Shown here: positions 47,342 to 57,144 of the stretch, one piece after another
Numbering within the stretch: position 1 is the stretch's first letter
How the letters are laid out: each line of letters opens with the position of its first letter
Assembly (NCBI RefSeq): GCF_003367315.1
Contig: NZ_CP031415.1
Span: 3,594,001 to 3,658,000, forward strand
Length of the DNA: 64,000 nucleotides
Source: Saccharospirillum mangrovi
Lineage (GTDB): Bacteria > Pseudomonadota > Gammaproteobacteria > Pseudomonadales > Natronospirillaceae
Direction of reading: 5' to 3'
The notes under the pieces: generated by a model
The model's database searches: none
What the model saw: only the letters and a program-made list of their open reading frames with translations
What the model was told of the DNA's origin: nothing
Translations under genes and position numbers: made by a program

Positions 47342-49141
47342 TTAGCCCGTTAAATAGGCACGCCAGCCGCCAAACTGGCTGATGTCGGTCGCCCCCGCCA
47401 GGCCGGCGCCTTCGCAGATAAAGCCACTGACCCAGCGGCCGTCGGCCAGTTCCAGTTTGCCGATGCCCAACGGCGCCGGGATATCGGCGACAAAACCGCC
47501 CAATTGATCGGCCGGTACCGACCAGAGTTCGACTTCGATTGCCACGCCGTTCGCCTCATCGCGCACCAGCCCAGGGCGATACGGCGGGCCGCCAGCCAGC
47601 GCGTAAAACCGATAACAGGCGGCGGTTTGGGTGCGCTCGCTCAGCGTCGCGCCACGTTCGGTCAGTTGGAAGTTCAGCGGCAAGCCATCCAGGTGCGCGC
47701 CGCAGACGGCGATTTCGATTCGGTCGCGCGCCTTGGCGGCTGGCGCGTCGATGCTCAACGGTTTCAAACCCAGTGCGCCTTGAGTCAGTTCCAACTGACG
47801 CTGCAATCGCTTGGCAATCGACAGCAGCGCCCGGTCACGAAACGCCGGCGCGCTCAGCGTGATACCAAAGGGCCGGCCGGAGTCGGTAAACGCCGTCGGC
47901 AACGCCACCGCCGCCCAATCGATCAGGTTCATAAAGTTGGTGTAATAACCCAGCTCGCTGTTGTGCTGCACCGGCTCGGCGAGCATTTCCGCGATGGTGA
48001 AATGGCGCCCGGCGGTCGGCGTCAGCAGCGCATCAATCCCCGCCAACTGCGCCCAGCAAGTGCGTTTCAGCGCGTTTAACCGATATTGGGCGCGGAACAA
48101 GTCGGTCGCTTTGGGGTCGCGGCCACCGGCGATGATGTCGTGCACCACCGGAAATACCTGTTCCGGCTGGGTTTCCATCATCGTTTGAATCGCCAGATAG
48201 CGTTCGCTGACCCAGGGGCCTTCGTAGAGCAGCCGCGCGGCTTCATCGAACGGCGCGTAGTCGATCTCGACCCAGTCGATGTCGGCGTTATCGAGCGCCG
48301 CCAGCGATGTTTGATAGGCCGCTGCAAAGTCGGCGTCGCCAAAGAATTTCAAATCCTGCTCACGCAACCGACCGATTCGCAGCCGACCCTGGCGCTGGCC
48401 GTAATGACGGCTGTGATTGTCGTAAATATTGGCACGGCTGTACGGATCGGCTTCGTCCAGCCCTTCGGCGCAGGCCAGCACGGTATTGGCGTCGTCGCAG
48501 TCGAGCGCAAACACACTGACGCAATCCAGGCTGCGACAAGCCGGCACCACACCCGTGGTCGGCAACAAACCGATGCTCGGTTTCAAACCGACCAGATTGT
48601 TCAGCGCCGCCGGCACCCGGCCGGAACCGGCGGTATCGGTGCCCAGGCTGAACGTCGCCATGCCCAGCGCCACAGCCACCGCCGACCCGGAACTGGAGCC
48701 GCCGCTGATGTAGCTCGGATCGAACGCATTGGCGCAGGCACCAAGGGGCGAGCGCGTGCCGTTCAGGCCGGTGGCGAATTGATCAAGATTGGTTTTGCCG
48801 ACGGGTATGGCGCCAGCGTCGATCAAGCGTTGCACCACCGTCGCTGATTCTGTCGGCGTATAAGCGAAAGCCTCGCAGCCCGCTGTGGTGGGGATGCCCG
48901 CTAAATCGATGTTGTCTTTGATCGCAAAGGGAATGCCCCACAGCGGCGTGGTAGCCGGGTCTTTCGCTGCCAGCGCGTCCAGATATGGCTGGCGTTCGGC
49001 GGCGCTGAGCCGATGAATCCAGATGTTGTGCCCAGCATAACGGTCGGCTTGCTGATCAATCTGTGCCAGCACGGCCGCCGGCGTCAGCGTGCCGGATCGA
49101 TAAGCCGCGCTTAGGCGAACAATGCGGGTATCCAGGGTCAT
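47342..49141 (-). CDS. atzF: allophanate hydrolase
   Basis: Hydrolyses allophanate to two ammonia and two CO2, the last step of guanidine (or urea) breakdown by the carboxylation route. The 599-residue protein has the amidase-signature triad: lysine in IPFAIKDNIDL and serines in ISGGSSSGSAVAVAL, with SLGTDTAGSGRVPAAL. A C-terminal domain of about 130 residues (IEIAVCGAHLDGLPLNFQLT) is typical of AtzF. It overlaps the carboxylase gene by 4 bp. Last gene of the riboswitch-controlled operon. Confidence 0.93.
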   Translation of the reverse strand: MTLDTRIVRLSAAYRSGTLTPAAVLAQIDQQADRYAGHNIWIHRLSAAERQPYLDALAAKDPATTPLWGIPFAIKDNIDLAGIPTTAGCEAFAYTPTESATVVQRLIDAGAIPVGKTNLDQFATGLNGTRSPLGACANAFDPSYISGGSSSGSAVAVALGMATFSLGTDTAGSGRVPAALNNLVGLKPSIGLLPTTGVVPACRSLDCVSVFALDCDDANTVLACAEGLDEADPYSRANIYDNHSRHYGQRQGRLRIGRLREQDLKFFGDADFAAAYQTSLAALDNADIDWVEIDYAPFDEAARLLYEGPWVSERYLAIQTMMETQPEQVFPVVHDIIAGGRDPKATDLFRAQYRLNALKRTCWAQLAGIDALLTPTAGRHFTIAEMLAEPVQHNSELGYYTNFMNLIDWAAVALPTAFTDSGRPFGITLSAPAFRDRALLSIAKRLQRQLELTQGALGLKPLSIDAPAAKARDRIEIAVCGAHLDGLPLNFQLTERGATLSERTQTAACYRFYALAGGPPYRPGLVRDEANGVAIEVELWSVPADQLGGFVADIPAPLGIGKLELADGRWVSGFICEGAGLAGATDISQFGGWRAYLTG

Positions 49142-52100
49142 AGGGTGCCCTCTTCAAGCGGTTCAGGTTGCACGATCACAATGGGTTGGCCGGCAGCGAC
49201 GCGGCTGCCGGCTTTCGATAACAAGCGAATCACCCGGCCATCGCAGGGTGCGGTGAGCGGAATTTCCATCTTCATCGATTCAAGAATCACCAGGGTGTCG
49301 CCGGCCTTCACGGGCGCGTCCAGTTCAACTTCGTACTGCCAGACGCTGCCCGCGACCGGGCTTTCCAGCACGCGGCTGCCCTCGGGCCAGCTTTCCGGTT
49401 CCGGCTCGGGTTCCGGTTCCGGCGGCTGGAAGTTGAACTGCCCGGTGGCGTGCCAGTCGGCCAATTCGGTTTCGAAGGCCGCCTGGCGACGGGTACGGAA
49501 GGCGTCGATGTCACTCTGGTTGGCGTCGATAAAGGCCTGATAGTCGGCCAGGCTGAAGGTGGTTTCCTCGATGCGCAGCGGGTATTGGCCCAGCGGGAAG
49601 TCGGCGCGGATTTGCAGCAACTCGTCTTGGCTGACCGGGTAGAAACGAATCTGGTCGAAAAAGCGCAGCAGCCAGGGCCGTTCAAATTCGGCGGTCTGGC
49701 GGTAGCGGTTCCACATTTGCAGCGTGCGACCGACAAACTGATAGCCGCCCGGCCCTTCCATGCCGTAGACGCACAGATAAGAGCCGCCGATGCCGACCGA
49801 GTTCTCCGCCGTCCAGGTGCGCGCCGGGTTGTATTTGGTGGTCACCAAGCGATGGCGCGGGTCAATCGGCGTCGCCACCGGCGCACCCAGATAGACATCG
49901 CCCAGCCCCATCACCAGATAGGACGCTTCGAACAGCACGGCTTTCACCGCCTCGATGTCGTCCAGGCCATTGATGCGGCGGATAAACTCCAGATTGCTCG
50001 GGCACCAGGGCGCATCGCGGCGCACCGATTGCTGATATTTCTGGATCGCCAGCCGGCAGGCTTCGTCGTCCCACGACAGCGGCAAATGCACGATGCGCGA
50101 CGGCACGCTCAGTTCATCCAGCCGCTGCGCCAGCTCGCGCTCACCGGCTTGCAGATGATCGAGCAACTGCGCCAGCGGCAGTTGCTGGCTGTCGTAATGC
50201 ACCTGCAACGAACGAATGCCTGGCGTCAGTTCGCGCATGCCCGGCAACGGATGCTGCTGTAGCCATTGCATCAGCGTGTGGGCGCGAAAGCGCAGCCGGA
50301 TATCCAGCACCGGCTCGCCGTATTCGACCAGCAGGAAATGGTCGCCCGCGGCGCGATAAACCACCGCCTCGTCGCCATCCAGCGTGCATAACACCGGCGT
50401 TTCAACCGATGCGGTTTGCCACTCGACCGGTTTCGGCGCGAGTTCGGCGATGGCTCGCTGTTGTGCCGCTTCCAGCGCGACCGCTGTTTCAATCGATACC
50501 GGCACAAAGCGAATCCGGTCGCCGGCGCGAAGTTGTCCGAGCATCCACAAATCCGCGCTGATGACCGTCGCCGGGCAGACGAAACCGCCCAACGATGGCC
50601 CGTCCGGCCCGAGAATCACCGGCATATCGCCAGTGAAATCGACGCTGCCGAAGGCGTAGGCGTTGTCGTGAATGTTGGACGGATGCAACCCGGCTTCGCC
50701 GCCATCGGGCCGCGCCCAGTCGGGTTTCGGGCCGATCAGACGAACGCCGGTGCGGCTGGAGTTGTAGTGCACTTCCCAGTCGGTGTTGAAAAAGGTGTCG
50801 ATGTCGGTCGGGGTGAAAAAGTCCGGCGCGCCGTGCGGGCCGTAGACAACGCGCAGTTGCCAGTCACAGCCCAGAGCGGGTTTTAAGTCTGCCGGTAATG
50901 TGCGTTGCGGAACCGGCTCAGTCGCGGCCGACAGATGCAACACATCGCCCGCCAGCAAGGCCCGGCCGTTATGGCCGCCAAACTGCCCAAGCGTGAAGGT
51001 CGCGCGCGAACCCAGATAGGCCGGGCAACCGATGCCGCCGCGCAAACAGACATAGCTGCGCGCGCCGGTATCGCTGACTTTGCCCAGCGTCAGTGTCTGA
51101 CCGGCGGCCACGTCAACCACTTGCCACATTTCGATCACGTTGCCGTCCAGTTCGGCGGCAATGTCGGCACCGGCGAGCACAATTTGGGTCGCCACGCTGA
51201 ACCGCAGTGTCGGTCCGGTCACGGTGATTTCCAGTCCGGCGGCGTCCGCAGCGTTATCGAGCAGGCGATTGCCCAGCCGGAACGAATGGCTGTCGAATGC
51301 GCCACTCGGCGGTACGCCGACGTCCCAGTAACCGAGCCGGCCGCTGGCGTCCTGAATCGTCGTCTGAGTGCCGCCGCTGAGTACATCGATGCGCGCCGGC
51401 AGTGCGCGAAAGTCGTTCAGATAGCGCGTCGTCATGCGGCCACTTTGCAACGCCGGATCGGCGACTAACGCACGCAGATAACCCAGATTGGTTTCGATGC
51501 CGTACAGCCGTGTCTCGGCCAGCGCCCAATCGAGCTTGCCCAGCGCGGCTTCGCGGTCAGCGCCGTGGACAATCAATTTCGCCAGCATCGGGTCGAAAAA
51601 CGGCGGCACTTCCAGGCCAGCATCGATCCAGTGGTCGACGCGCACACCGTCGCCGTCGGCAAAGGCGACTTCGGTCAGCAAACCGGCGGCTGGCTGGAAA
51701 TCGCGGTACGGGTCTTCGGCGTAGAGGCGCACTTGAATCGCATGGCCTTGTGGCGTCAGTTTCGGCGCGCTGGCTAATGGCGAATCGCCGGCCGCCTGGC
51801 GCAGCATCCATTCGACCAGATCGACGCCAAAGACTTCCTCGGTAACGCCGTGTTCAACCTGAAGGCGAGTGTTCACTTCGAGGAAATAGAAGTCGTCGGA
51901 ATCGGCATCGACAATGAATTCGACAGTACCGGCGTTGCGATAATTCACCGCCGCCAACAAACGTTCGGCGGTCTGGTGCAACGCCGTCGCCAATTCGGGT
52001 TTCAGATTCGGTGCCGGGCATTCTTCGACCACTTTCTGGTTACGCCGCTGGCTGGAGCAGTCGCGTTCGCCAATTGCCAGCGTTGTGCCCGCGCCATCGC

Positions 52101-52740
52101 CAAACACCTGCACTTCGATGTGCCGCGCCCGGTCGATGAATTTCTCCAGGAAAACGCCGTCGTCAGCGAAGTTCTGCCGGCCAAGGCGTTTTACTCGTTC
52201 AAAAGCGTCGTCCAATTCAGCCGCGCTGTTGCAGCGCTGCATGCCAATGCCACCGCCGCCGGAAGTGGCTTTCAGCATGATCGGAAAACCGATGCGGTCG
52301 GCTTCGCGCTGCGCCATTGGCAAATCGGTCAATAAAGCCGTGCCCGGCACCAGCGGCACACCAGCGCGTTCGGCCAGTTCGCGGGCGCTGTGTTTCAAGC
52401 CGAAAGTTTCCATTTGATCGGGCGTTGGGCCAATAAAGGCGATGGCAGCGGCTTCGACGCGGCGCACGAAATTGGCGTTTTCGCTGAGAAAGCCGTAACC
52501 GGGATGAATCGCTTTGGCGCCGCTGTCGCGGGCAATCTGCAAAATCTTATCGACGTTCAAATAAGTATCGCTGGCACCGCCGTCACCGAGCGGCCAGGCT
52601 TCGTCCGCCAGGCGCACGTGCAGGCTGCGCGCATCGCTGGCGGCATAAACCGCGACTGAGCGAATGCCGAGCCGTTTCAGCGTGCGAATGATGCGCACAG
52701 CGATGGCACCGCGATTGGCGATCAGGACTGTGTCGAACAT
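49138..52740 (-). CDS. biotin-dependent guanidine (urea-type) carboxylase
   Basis: Carboxylates guanidine (or urea) with bicarbonate and ATP. In 1200 residues: biotin carboxylase (1-445; ATSGGGGIGMQRC, HIEVQVFGDG, EVNTRLQVEHGVTEE), a KipA/KipI-like carboxyltransferase (about 460-1090; GWQ-free region with HYNSSRTGVRLIGPKPDWAR and GEAGLHPSNIHDNAY) and a biotin carrier domain with the lysine in LESMKMEIPL. The start MFDTVLIANRGAIAVRI at 52740 matches the fold; the ribosome site is weak. Sequence alone does not separate guanidine from urea carboxylase. The ykkC riboswitch and the DUF1989 pair argue for guanidine. Confidence 0.92.
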   Translation of the reverse strand: MFDTVLIANRGAIAVRIIRTLKRLGIRSVAVYAASDARSLHVRLADEAWPLGDGGASDTYLNVDKILQIARDSGAKAIHPGYGFLSENANFVRRVEAAAIAFIGPTPDQMETFGLKHSARELAERAGVPLVPGTALLTDLPMAQREADRIGFPIMLKATSGGGGIGMQRCNSAAELDDAFERVKRLGRQNFADDGVFLEKFIDRARHIEVQVFGDGAGTTLAIGERDCSSQRRNQKVVEECPAPNLKPELATALHQTAERLLAAVNYRNAGTVEFIVDADSDDFYFLEVNTRLQVEHGVTEEVFGVDLVEWMLRQAAGDSPLASAPKLTPQGHAIQVRLYAEDPYRDFQPAAGLLTEVAFADGDGVRVDHWIDAGLEVPPFFDPMLAKLIVHGADREAALGKLDWALAETRLYGIETNLGYLRALVADPALQSGRMTTRYLNDFRALPARIDVLSGGTQTTIQDASGRLGYWDVGVPPSGAFDSHSFRLGNRLLDNAADAAGLEITVTGPTLRFSVATQIVLAGADIAAELDGNVIEMWQVVDVAAGQTLTLGKVSDTGARSYVCLRGGIGCPAYLGSRATFTLGQFGGHNGRALLAGDVLHLSAATEPVPQRTLPADLKPALGCDWQLRVVYGPHGAPDFFTPTDIDTFFNTDWEVHYNSSRTGVRLIGPKPDWARPDGGEAGLHPSNIHDNAYAFGSVDFTGDMPVILGPDGPSLGGFVCPATVISADLWMLGQLRAGDRIRFVPVSIETAVALEAAQQRAIAELAPKPVEWQTASVETPVLCTLDGDEAVVYRAAGDHFLLVEYGEPVLDIRLRFRAHTLMQWLQQHPLPGMRELTPGIRSLQVHYDSQQLPLAQLLDHLQAGERELAQRLDELSVPSRIVHLPLSWDDEACRLAIQKYQQSVRRDAPWCPSNLEFIRRINGLDDIEAVKAVLFEASYLVMGLGDVYLGAPVATPIDPRHRLVTTKYNPARTWTAENSVGIGGSYLCVYGMEGPGGYQFVGRTLQMWNRYRQTAEFERPWLLRFFDQIRFYPVSQDELLQIRADFPLGQYPLRIEETTFSLADYQAFIDANQSDIDAFRTRRQAAFETELADWHATGQFNFQPPEPEPEPEPESWPEGSRVLESPVAGSVWQYEVELDAPVKAGDTLVILESMKMEIPLTAPCDGRVIRLLSKAGSRVAAGQPIVIVQPEPLEEGTL

Positions 52741-52846
52741 GGCTGTTTGTACCAAGAGAGCCGCCTCAAAACGGGCCGTCCCGTATGCAGAATCGAGCGA
52801 CGGCAGCGGTCGTCCGCTGCCGGAATGGATTGACACCGCGCGCCGG

Positions 52847-53509
52847 TCAGGCGTCCCAGATCAACACACCCAGCGGCGTCGGGTTAAAACCGCTGCACGG
52901 GTTGTTCAACTGCGGGCAGTTGGAAATCAGCAGAACCACATCCATCAGCGCCGTCAGTTCGACGTACTTGCCAGGGCCGGACAGGCCATCCTGAAAACTC
53001 AGGCCACCGTCGGGCGTGATTGGCACGTTCATAAAGAAGTTGATGTTGTGTCCAATATCGCGCTTGTGCAGACCAAACTCCGGGTGTTCTGCAATGGCGA
53101 GCATCCAACTGTCGCGGCACGAGTGCATGCAGCGTTTTTCCAGGTCGTACCGCACGGTGTTGCTCTCGCCGGCGCAGGCACCGCCGAGGGTATCGTGGCG
53201 GCCGCAGGTGTCGGCGACGATGTCGAGCATCGGCCGGTTCAGGTTGGAACGCAGCTGGCTGCCGGTGCTGAGGTAAACGTTGCCTTGCTCGCGCACAGTG
53301 TCCATGGCGCTGTAGCGTTCGCTCGGATCATCAAGGCTGAAGAACAGCGTATCGGCGGCTTCGTTGCCTTCGATGTCGACAATGCGCACCGTCTGGCCGG
53401 CCATGACCGGATGGATGAAATAATCGCCGGCCATAATGGCTTCGTTAAAGATCGCTGTGTCCATCTGGCGCGGGCTTTCGGCCAGATGTTGCGGAGCTTG
53501 TATGGTCAT
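52847..53509 (-). CDS. DUF1989 protein, second carboxyguanidine deiminase subunit (UAAP2-type)
   Basis: A 220-residue DUF1989 protein, long annotated as urea-amidolyase-associated protein 2. In characterised operons the two DUF1989 proteins together deiminate carboxyguanidine to allophanate (CgdAB). Visible family blocks are [26 protein letters not shown]-like [13 protein letters not shown] and the cysteine-rich [18 protein letters not shown]. The C-terminus [18 protein letters not shown] is also conserved. It overlaps the partner gene by 4 bp and precedes the carboxylase. Confidence 0.88.
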   Translation of the reverse strand: MTIQAPQHLAESPRQMDTAIFNEAIMAGDYFIHPVMAGQTVRIVDIEGNEAADTLFFSLDDPSERYSAMDTVREQGNVYLSTGSQLRSNLNRPMLDIVADTCGRHDTLGGACAGESNTVRYDLEKRCMHSCRDSWMLAIAEHPEFGLHKRDIGHNINFFMNVPITPDGGLSFQDGLSGPGKYVELTALMDVVLLISNCPQLNNPCSGFNPTPLGVLIWDA

Positions 53510-54249
53510 ACCGCCTCCGAAAATTGGCCGAGGTAATAGAGGGCGTTGTTGCGGAAACCGCGTTGGTTTTCGTCGCAGAAATTGCGGCAGTAGTCGTCGT
53601 CGCGCACCGGCTCGGCGGTGCCGAGTTCGACTTTGACCGGCCGCGCCGGGTAGCTGCTGGCGGTGTCGAGCGGGTGCGGGCAGGCGTGCAGCAACACCAG
53701 GGTATCCATCTCAAACCGCAGCGTGACGCTGTTGCCTGCCTGGCTGTGACCGGCGACGCGGCTCATCCGGCCGTGGTCATCAACGACAACCTTGTTGAAG
53801 AAATTCACGTTGGCGGGCAAATCGGCCAGGTCCATACCGTATTTCGCCATTTCCACCAGAAAGGCGTCGTGGCCGTTCTGGTGCCAGGCGTTGCGGTCGT
53901 TCTGGAAATCGCGGGCGCCCCAGCGTTCGTTGACAAGTTCAGCGTGGCTGTTGCCGCAGACGCTTTCGTGCCAGCCCAGGTCGTCTTCGATGATGGAGGC
54001 GAACACCCGGCCCATGTCGGAATACAGGCAGTTGCCGCGCGTCAGCTTGAAAGTGTGTTGGCATTTCAGGGTGTCGGGCGCGTTGTAACGCTCGAGCAGG
54101 TTGTCGGGGTTGAACATCAGCAGGCCAAGATTGGCGTCGCCAGTGATGTCAGTCAGCCGCATCACGGTGCCGCGCCGCAGCCGCAGCGACCAATGGCCGC
54201 CCGGGGCGATCTCGGTCTGGTAATCGATGGATCGGATCAGATCACTCAT
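53506..54249 (-). CDS. DUF1989 protein, first carboxyguanidine deiminase subunit (UAAP1-type)
   Basis: A 247-residue DUF1989 protein, partner of the next gene in the presumed carboxyguanidine deiminase. Family segments include [39 protein letters not shown] and the cysteine/histidine-bearing [16 protein letters not shown]. The start [18 protein letters not shown] at 54249 gives a 4-bp overlap with the ABC ATPase gene; the longer upstream reading is an overlap artefact. The tight spacing of transporter, deiminase and carboxylase genes supports one pathway. Confidence 0.88.
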   Translation of the reverse strand: MSDLIRSIDYQTEIAPGGHWSLRLRRGTVMRLTDITGDANLGLLMFNPDNLLERYNAPDTLKCQHTFKLTRGNCLYSDMGRVFASIIEDDLGWHESVCGNSHAELVNERWGARDFQNDRNAWHQNGHDAFLVEMAKYGMDLADLPANVNFFNKVVVDDHGRMSRVAGHSQAGNSVTLRFEMDTLVLLHACPHPLDTASSYPARPVKVELGTAEPVRDDDYCRNFCDENQRGFRNNALYYLGQFSEAV

Positions 54250-55016
54250 GCGTGAATCCTTTGAATCAGTTCGTCGTCGAGCACATCGAGCGTGACCGCA
54301 TCGCGCTGCCCAACAGGTAAGTCGTAAGTGATGCGCGCGCCGTAGGCGTTGGGCGCTTGCGGATCGTGGCGCACCTTGTCGAACACCCACAGCCGGGTGC
54401 CGAGGTGAAAGCCTTCTTTGATGTCGTGCGTGACCATAAAGACGGTCAACTGGTATTCACGCCACAGCCGCAACACCAGTTCGTGCATGTCGGCGCGGAT
54501 GCCGGGGTCGAGCGCGCCGAAGGGTTCGTCGAGCAATAAGATGCGCGGCTTGTTCAGCAACGCCTGGGCAATCGCCAAACGCTGGCGCATACCGCCCGAC
54601 AGTTGATGCGGGTAGCGATTCAGCGCGTGGCCGAGACCAACTTCCTCAAGCAGCGCTTTGGCGTCTGCAACGGCCGTGCGTTTTTTCGCGCCGAATAAGT
54701 GACCGCTCCAGCCGCTTTGTTCAAATGCGCGGGCCGCCACGACGTTGTCGAGCACGGTCAGATGTGGGAAGACGGAATACTGCTGGAAGACGATGCCGCG
54801 GTCCGGCCCCGGTTCGTCTGGAATCGGTTGGCCGTCGAGCAACAGTTCGCCACGACTGGGCGCTTCGACGCCGAGCAGCAATTTCAAAAAGGTGCTTTTG
54901 CCGCAGCCGGACGCGCCGACCAGCGTGATGAATTCACCTTCGCTGACGGTCATGCTGACCCGCTCCAGCACCTGGGTATCGCCATAATTTTTCCAGACGT
55001 TACGCGCTTCGATCAT
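54246..55016 (-). CDS. guanidine-type ABC transporter ATPase
   Basis: Cytosolic ATPase of a NitT/TauT-family importer. The 256-residue protein has Walker A VGASGCGKSTFLKL, signature LSGGMRQRLAIAQALL, Walker B ILLLDEPFGALD and switch MVTHDIKEGFHLG. It lies between permease and deiminase genes with 4-bp overlaps on both sides. The substrate is inferred as guanidine from the riboswitch and enzymes. Confidence 0.9.
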   Translation of the reverse strand: MIEARNVWKNYGDTQVLERVSMTVSEGEFITLVGASGCGKSTFLKLLLGVEAPSRGELLLDGQPIPDEPGPDRGIVFQQYSVFPHLTVLDNVVAARAFEQSGWSGHLFGAKKRTAVADAKALLEEVGLGHALNRYPHQLSGGMRQRLAIAQALLNKPRILLLDEPFGALDPGIRADMHELVLRLWREYQLTVFMVTHDIKEGFHLGTRLWVFDKVRHDPQAPNAYGARITYDLPVGQRDAVTLDVLDDELIQRIHA

Positions 55017-55834
55017 GATTCAGCCCCCGCTTTGTGCCACGGGAACAACCAACGGTTGGCGCGCGCCAGCAGTTGGTCGAGCACAAAGGCCAGCAAGGTA
55101 ATCCAGGCGACGTACGGCAGGATGATGTCCATCGACAAATAGCGCCGCACCAGAAAGATCCGATAACCCAGGCCGTCGGTGGCGGCGATGGCTTCGGCAG
55201 CGATCAAAAACAGCCAACCGCTGCCGAGCGACAACCGCACCGCCTCGATCAGGCGCGGCAGAATTTGCGGCAGCAAGACGCGGCACAGAATCTGGCTGGT
55301 GTTGGCGCCGAGCGTCTGCGCCTTGATCAACTGCTGCGCCGGAATTTCCTGGGTGCGTTGCAGAATGTCGCGGGCGATAAAGGGGGTGATGCCCAAAGCA
55401 ATCAACGCCACTTTCGACAATTCGCCGAGGCCGACAACGATGAACAGAATCGGCAGCAAGGCCAGCGGCGGCACCAGCGAAATCACCGTCAGCAGCGGCG
55501 AGATACCGGCCGTTAACAACGGCAATGCGCCGGTCAGCAAACCGACCACCAGACCGATCAGGGCGGCGATGGCAACGCCGATCAACAACCGCTTCAGGCT
55601 GCTCAGCGTATCGACCCAGAACAGGTAATCGCCATTGCGTTTGCTTGGCTCCAGCGCCAGCGCATGCAGGGCGTTGCCCATCTGTTCGACGCTGGGCAGC
55701 AGCTTGTCGTTCGGGTTCGCCGCCAGCCGCGCATCCGATGCCAGCAGATACAGCACCAGCAGCAACGCGAAGGGCAGCAAACCGAGCAGCCAGCGGCCAC
55801 GCAAACCCGGCGTTCGGTTGATCAGCCGTTTCAT
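55013..55834 (-). CDS. guanidine-type ABC transporter permease
   Basis: Inner-membrane permease of 273 residues with about six membrane segments (LLGLLPFALLLVLYLLASD, LLTVISLVPPLALLPILFIV). The EAA-like coupling loop is around QTLGANTSQILCRVLLPQIL. It is related to the TauC/SsuC permeases. It follows the binding-protein gene by 31 bp and overlaps the ATPase gene by 4 bp. Confidence 0.9.
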   Translation of the reverse strand: MKRLINRTPGLRGRWLLGLLPFALLLVLYLLASDARLAANPNDKLLPSVEQMGNALHALALEPSKRNGDYLFWVDTLSSLKRLLIGVAIAALIGLVVGLLTGALPLLTAGISPLLTVISLVPPLALLPILFIVVGLGELSKVALIALGITPFIARDILQRTQEIPAQQLIKAQTLGANTSQILCRVLLPQILPRLIEAVRLSLGSGWLFLIAAEAIAATDGLGYRIFLVRRYLSMDIILPYVAWITLLAFVLDQLLARANRWLFPWHKAGAES

Positions 55835-55865
55835 TCTCGTTCCTCAGTCAGTCTGGCGTTCTGGC

Positions 55866-56915
55866 TCAAAGCGCGCCGTCGGCTGCCATCTGCATAAAGC
55901 TCGGATCGAAACGGAACTGGACATTGCCCGCATCGCCAAAGGTGCCAGCCGGCATTTCGATGCCGATAAAGCCGGCGTCCGGTGCGCCCATGCCGAGCAG
56001 GCCGTGATCGAACGAGAATTCCGCGACGTTGCTCATGGTGCTGACCAGGGTGTCGCTGTTCGCCAGTTCTAAAGCTTGCTCAGGGCTGTAGAACATTTCG
56101 GTGCTGGCAAGCTGAGCGTCGTAACCGGCAAGGTCGGTACCGGAAGCCACAGCCATGGCGGTACGCGCTTCGATGGCGGCGGCGGAATCGCCCTGCATGG
56201 TGCTCATGATTTCGTACCAGGCGCCTACTAAGGCTTTGCCGAAGTTCGGGTTTTCCGCCAGCGTTTCGGTGTTCACCACCAGCATGTCGATGATTTCGCC
56301 CGGAATTTGCGCGGAATTGAACACTTCGGTGCTGTTGTCCATCGCATTGATTTCGCTCAGCAACGGGTTCCAGGTGACCACGGCGGTTACGTCGTCAGTG
56401 GTATAGGCTGCAACCATGTCGGCGTCCGAGGTGTTGACCACTTCAACGTCGGCTTCGCTCAAGCCCACGCTATCCAAGCCACGCGCCAGCAAGTAATGCG
56501 ACACGCTCAGCTCAACCAGATTGACCGACTGGCCTTCGATGTCGGCCAGCGTTGAACCGTTCTTCAATACGATGCCGTCGTTGCCGTTGGAGTAATCGCC
56601 CAGAATCAGGCCGGTGCTGTCGACGCCGCTGGCGGCCGGAATGGTCAGCGCATCCATGTTGGTCATGGTGCAGCCGTCGAATTCACCGGCGGTGAATTGG
56701 TTGATCGATTCGACGTAATCGTTGATCTGCACAACGTCGATGTCGATGCCGTATTTGTCGGCCCATTTATCGACAATGCCCGCATCGGCACCGTAGGCCC
56801 AGGGCATCCAGCCGACGTAAATCGACCAGCAGATGGAGAAGGAATCTTTCGCGTTCGCTGCGGTCGCAGCCAGGGACGTGCAAAGCAACAGGGGGATCAG
56901 ACGAGTCAGTTTCAT
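55866..56915 (-). CDS. guanidine-type ABC transporter binding protein
   Basis: Periplasmic binding protein of 349 residues. MKLTRLIPLLLCTSLAATAA forms a signal peptide cleaved near ANAKD. The mature start DSFSICWSIYVGWMPWAYG and the downstream FDGCTMTNMDALTIPAASG are characteristic of binding proteins in ykkC-controlled carboxylase operons. GAGAGG lies 6-8 bp before the ATG. First structural gene of the operon, 73 bp after the riboswitch aptamer. Confidence 0.9.
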   Translation of the reverse strand: MKLTRLIPLLLCTSLAATAANAKDSFSICWSIYVGWMPWAYGADAGIVDKWADKYGIDIDVVQINDYVESINQFTAGEFDGCTMTNMDALTIPAASGVDSTGLILGDYSNGNDGIVLKNGSTLADIEGQSVNLVELSVSHYLLARGLDSVGLSEADVEVVNTSDADMVAAYTTDDVTAVVTWNPLLSEINAMDNSTEVFNSAQIPGEIIDMLVVNTETLAENPNFGKALVGAWYEIMSTMQGDSAAAIEARTAMAVASGTDLAGYDAQLASTEMFYSPEQALELANSDTLVSTMSNVAEFSFDHGLLGMGAPDAGFIGIEMPAGTFGDAGNVQFRFDPSFMQMAADGAL

Positions 56916-56964
56916 GGCGTGCCTCTCAGTGGTTTTACAGTCGGTCTCGGTTGTTGGCTCAGGA

Positions 56965-57129
56965 GTACTCTTGGCAATGCGCCAAACAAGTCTCCCGGGC
57001 TTTTGTCCCGCCGTGTAACCCTTCACTGAAAGGTCGAGTGCTCTCGGACCAGACGCCGTTGCAACGGCAACGACCGGAACCCTAGCGCTCTATTTTCCGA
57101 ATTGTGATGTCCGGTATTGCCAAGAGTAC
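56965..57129. repeat. 14-bp inverted repeat bracketing the riboswitch
   Basis: GTACTCTTGGCAAT at 56965-56978 and its exact complement ATTGCCAAGAGTAC at 57116-57129 flank the aptamer, separated by 137 bp. In the leader RNA the two can form a perfect 14-bp closing stem. The promoter-distal half can alternatively form a local 5-bp hairpin (56971-56985, GCCAA/TTGGC). Confidence 0.75.
56989..57089 (-). promoter_or_regulatory. guanidine-I (ykkC subtype 1) riboswitch
   Basis: On the minus strand, in order: CTAGGGTTCCG (near 57085-57075), CTGGTCCGAGAG (near 57055-57042), ACACGGCGGGA (near 57016-57004) and AAAAGCCCGGGAGA (near 57004-56991). These are the conserved blocks of the guanidine-I aptamer, with variable stems between them. 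It precedes the importer, deiminase, carboxylase and allophanate hydrolase genes, the typical regulon. No intrinsic terminator follows, so control may be at translation or through the flanking inverted repeat. Confidence 0.93.
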
Positions 57130-57144
57130 GGACGCAAGTCGCTT

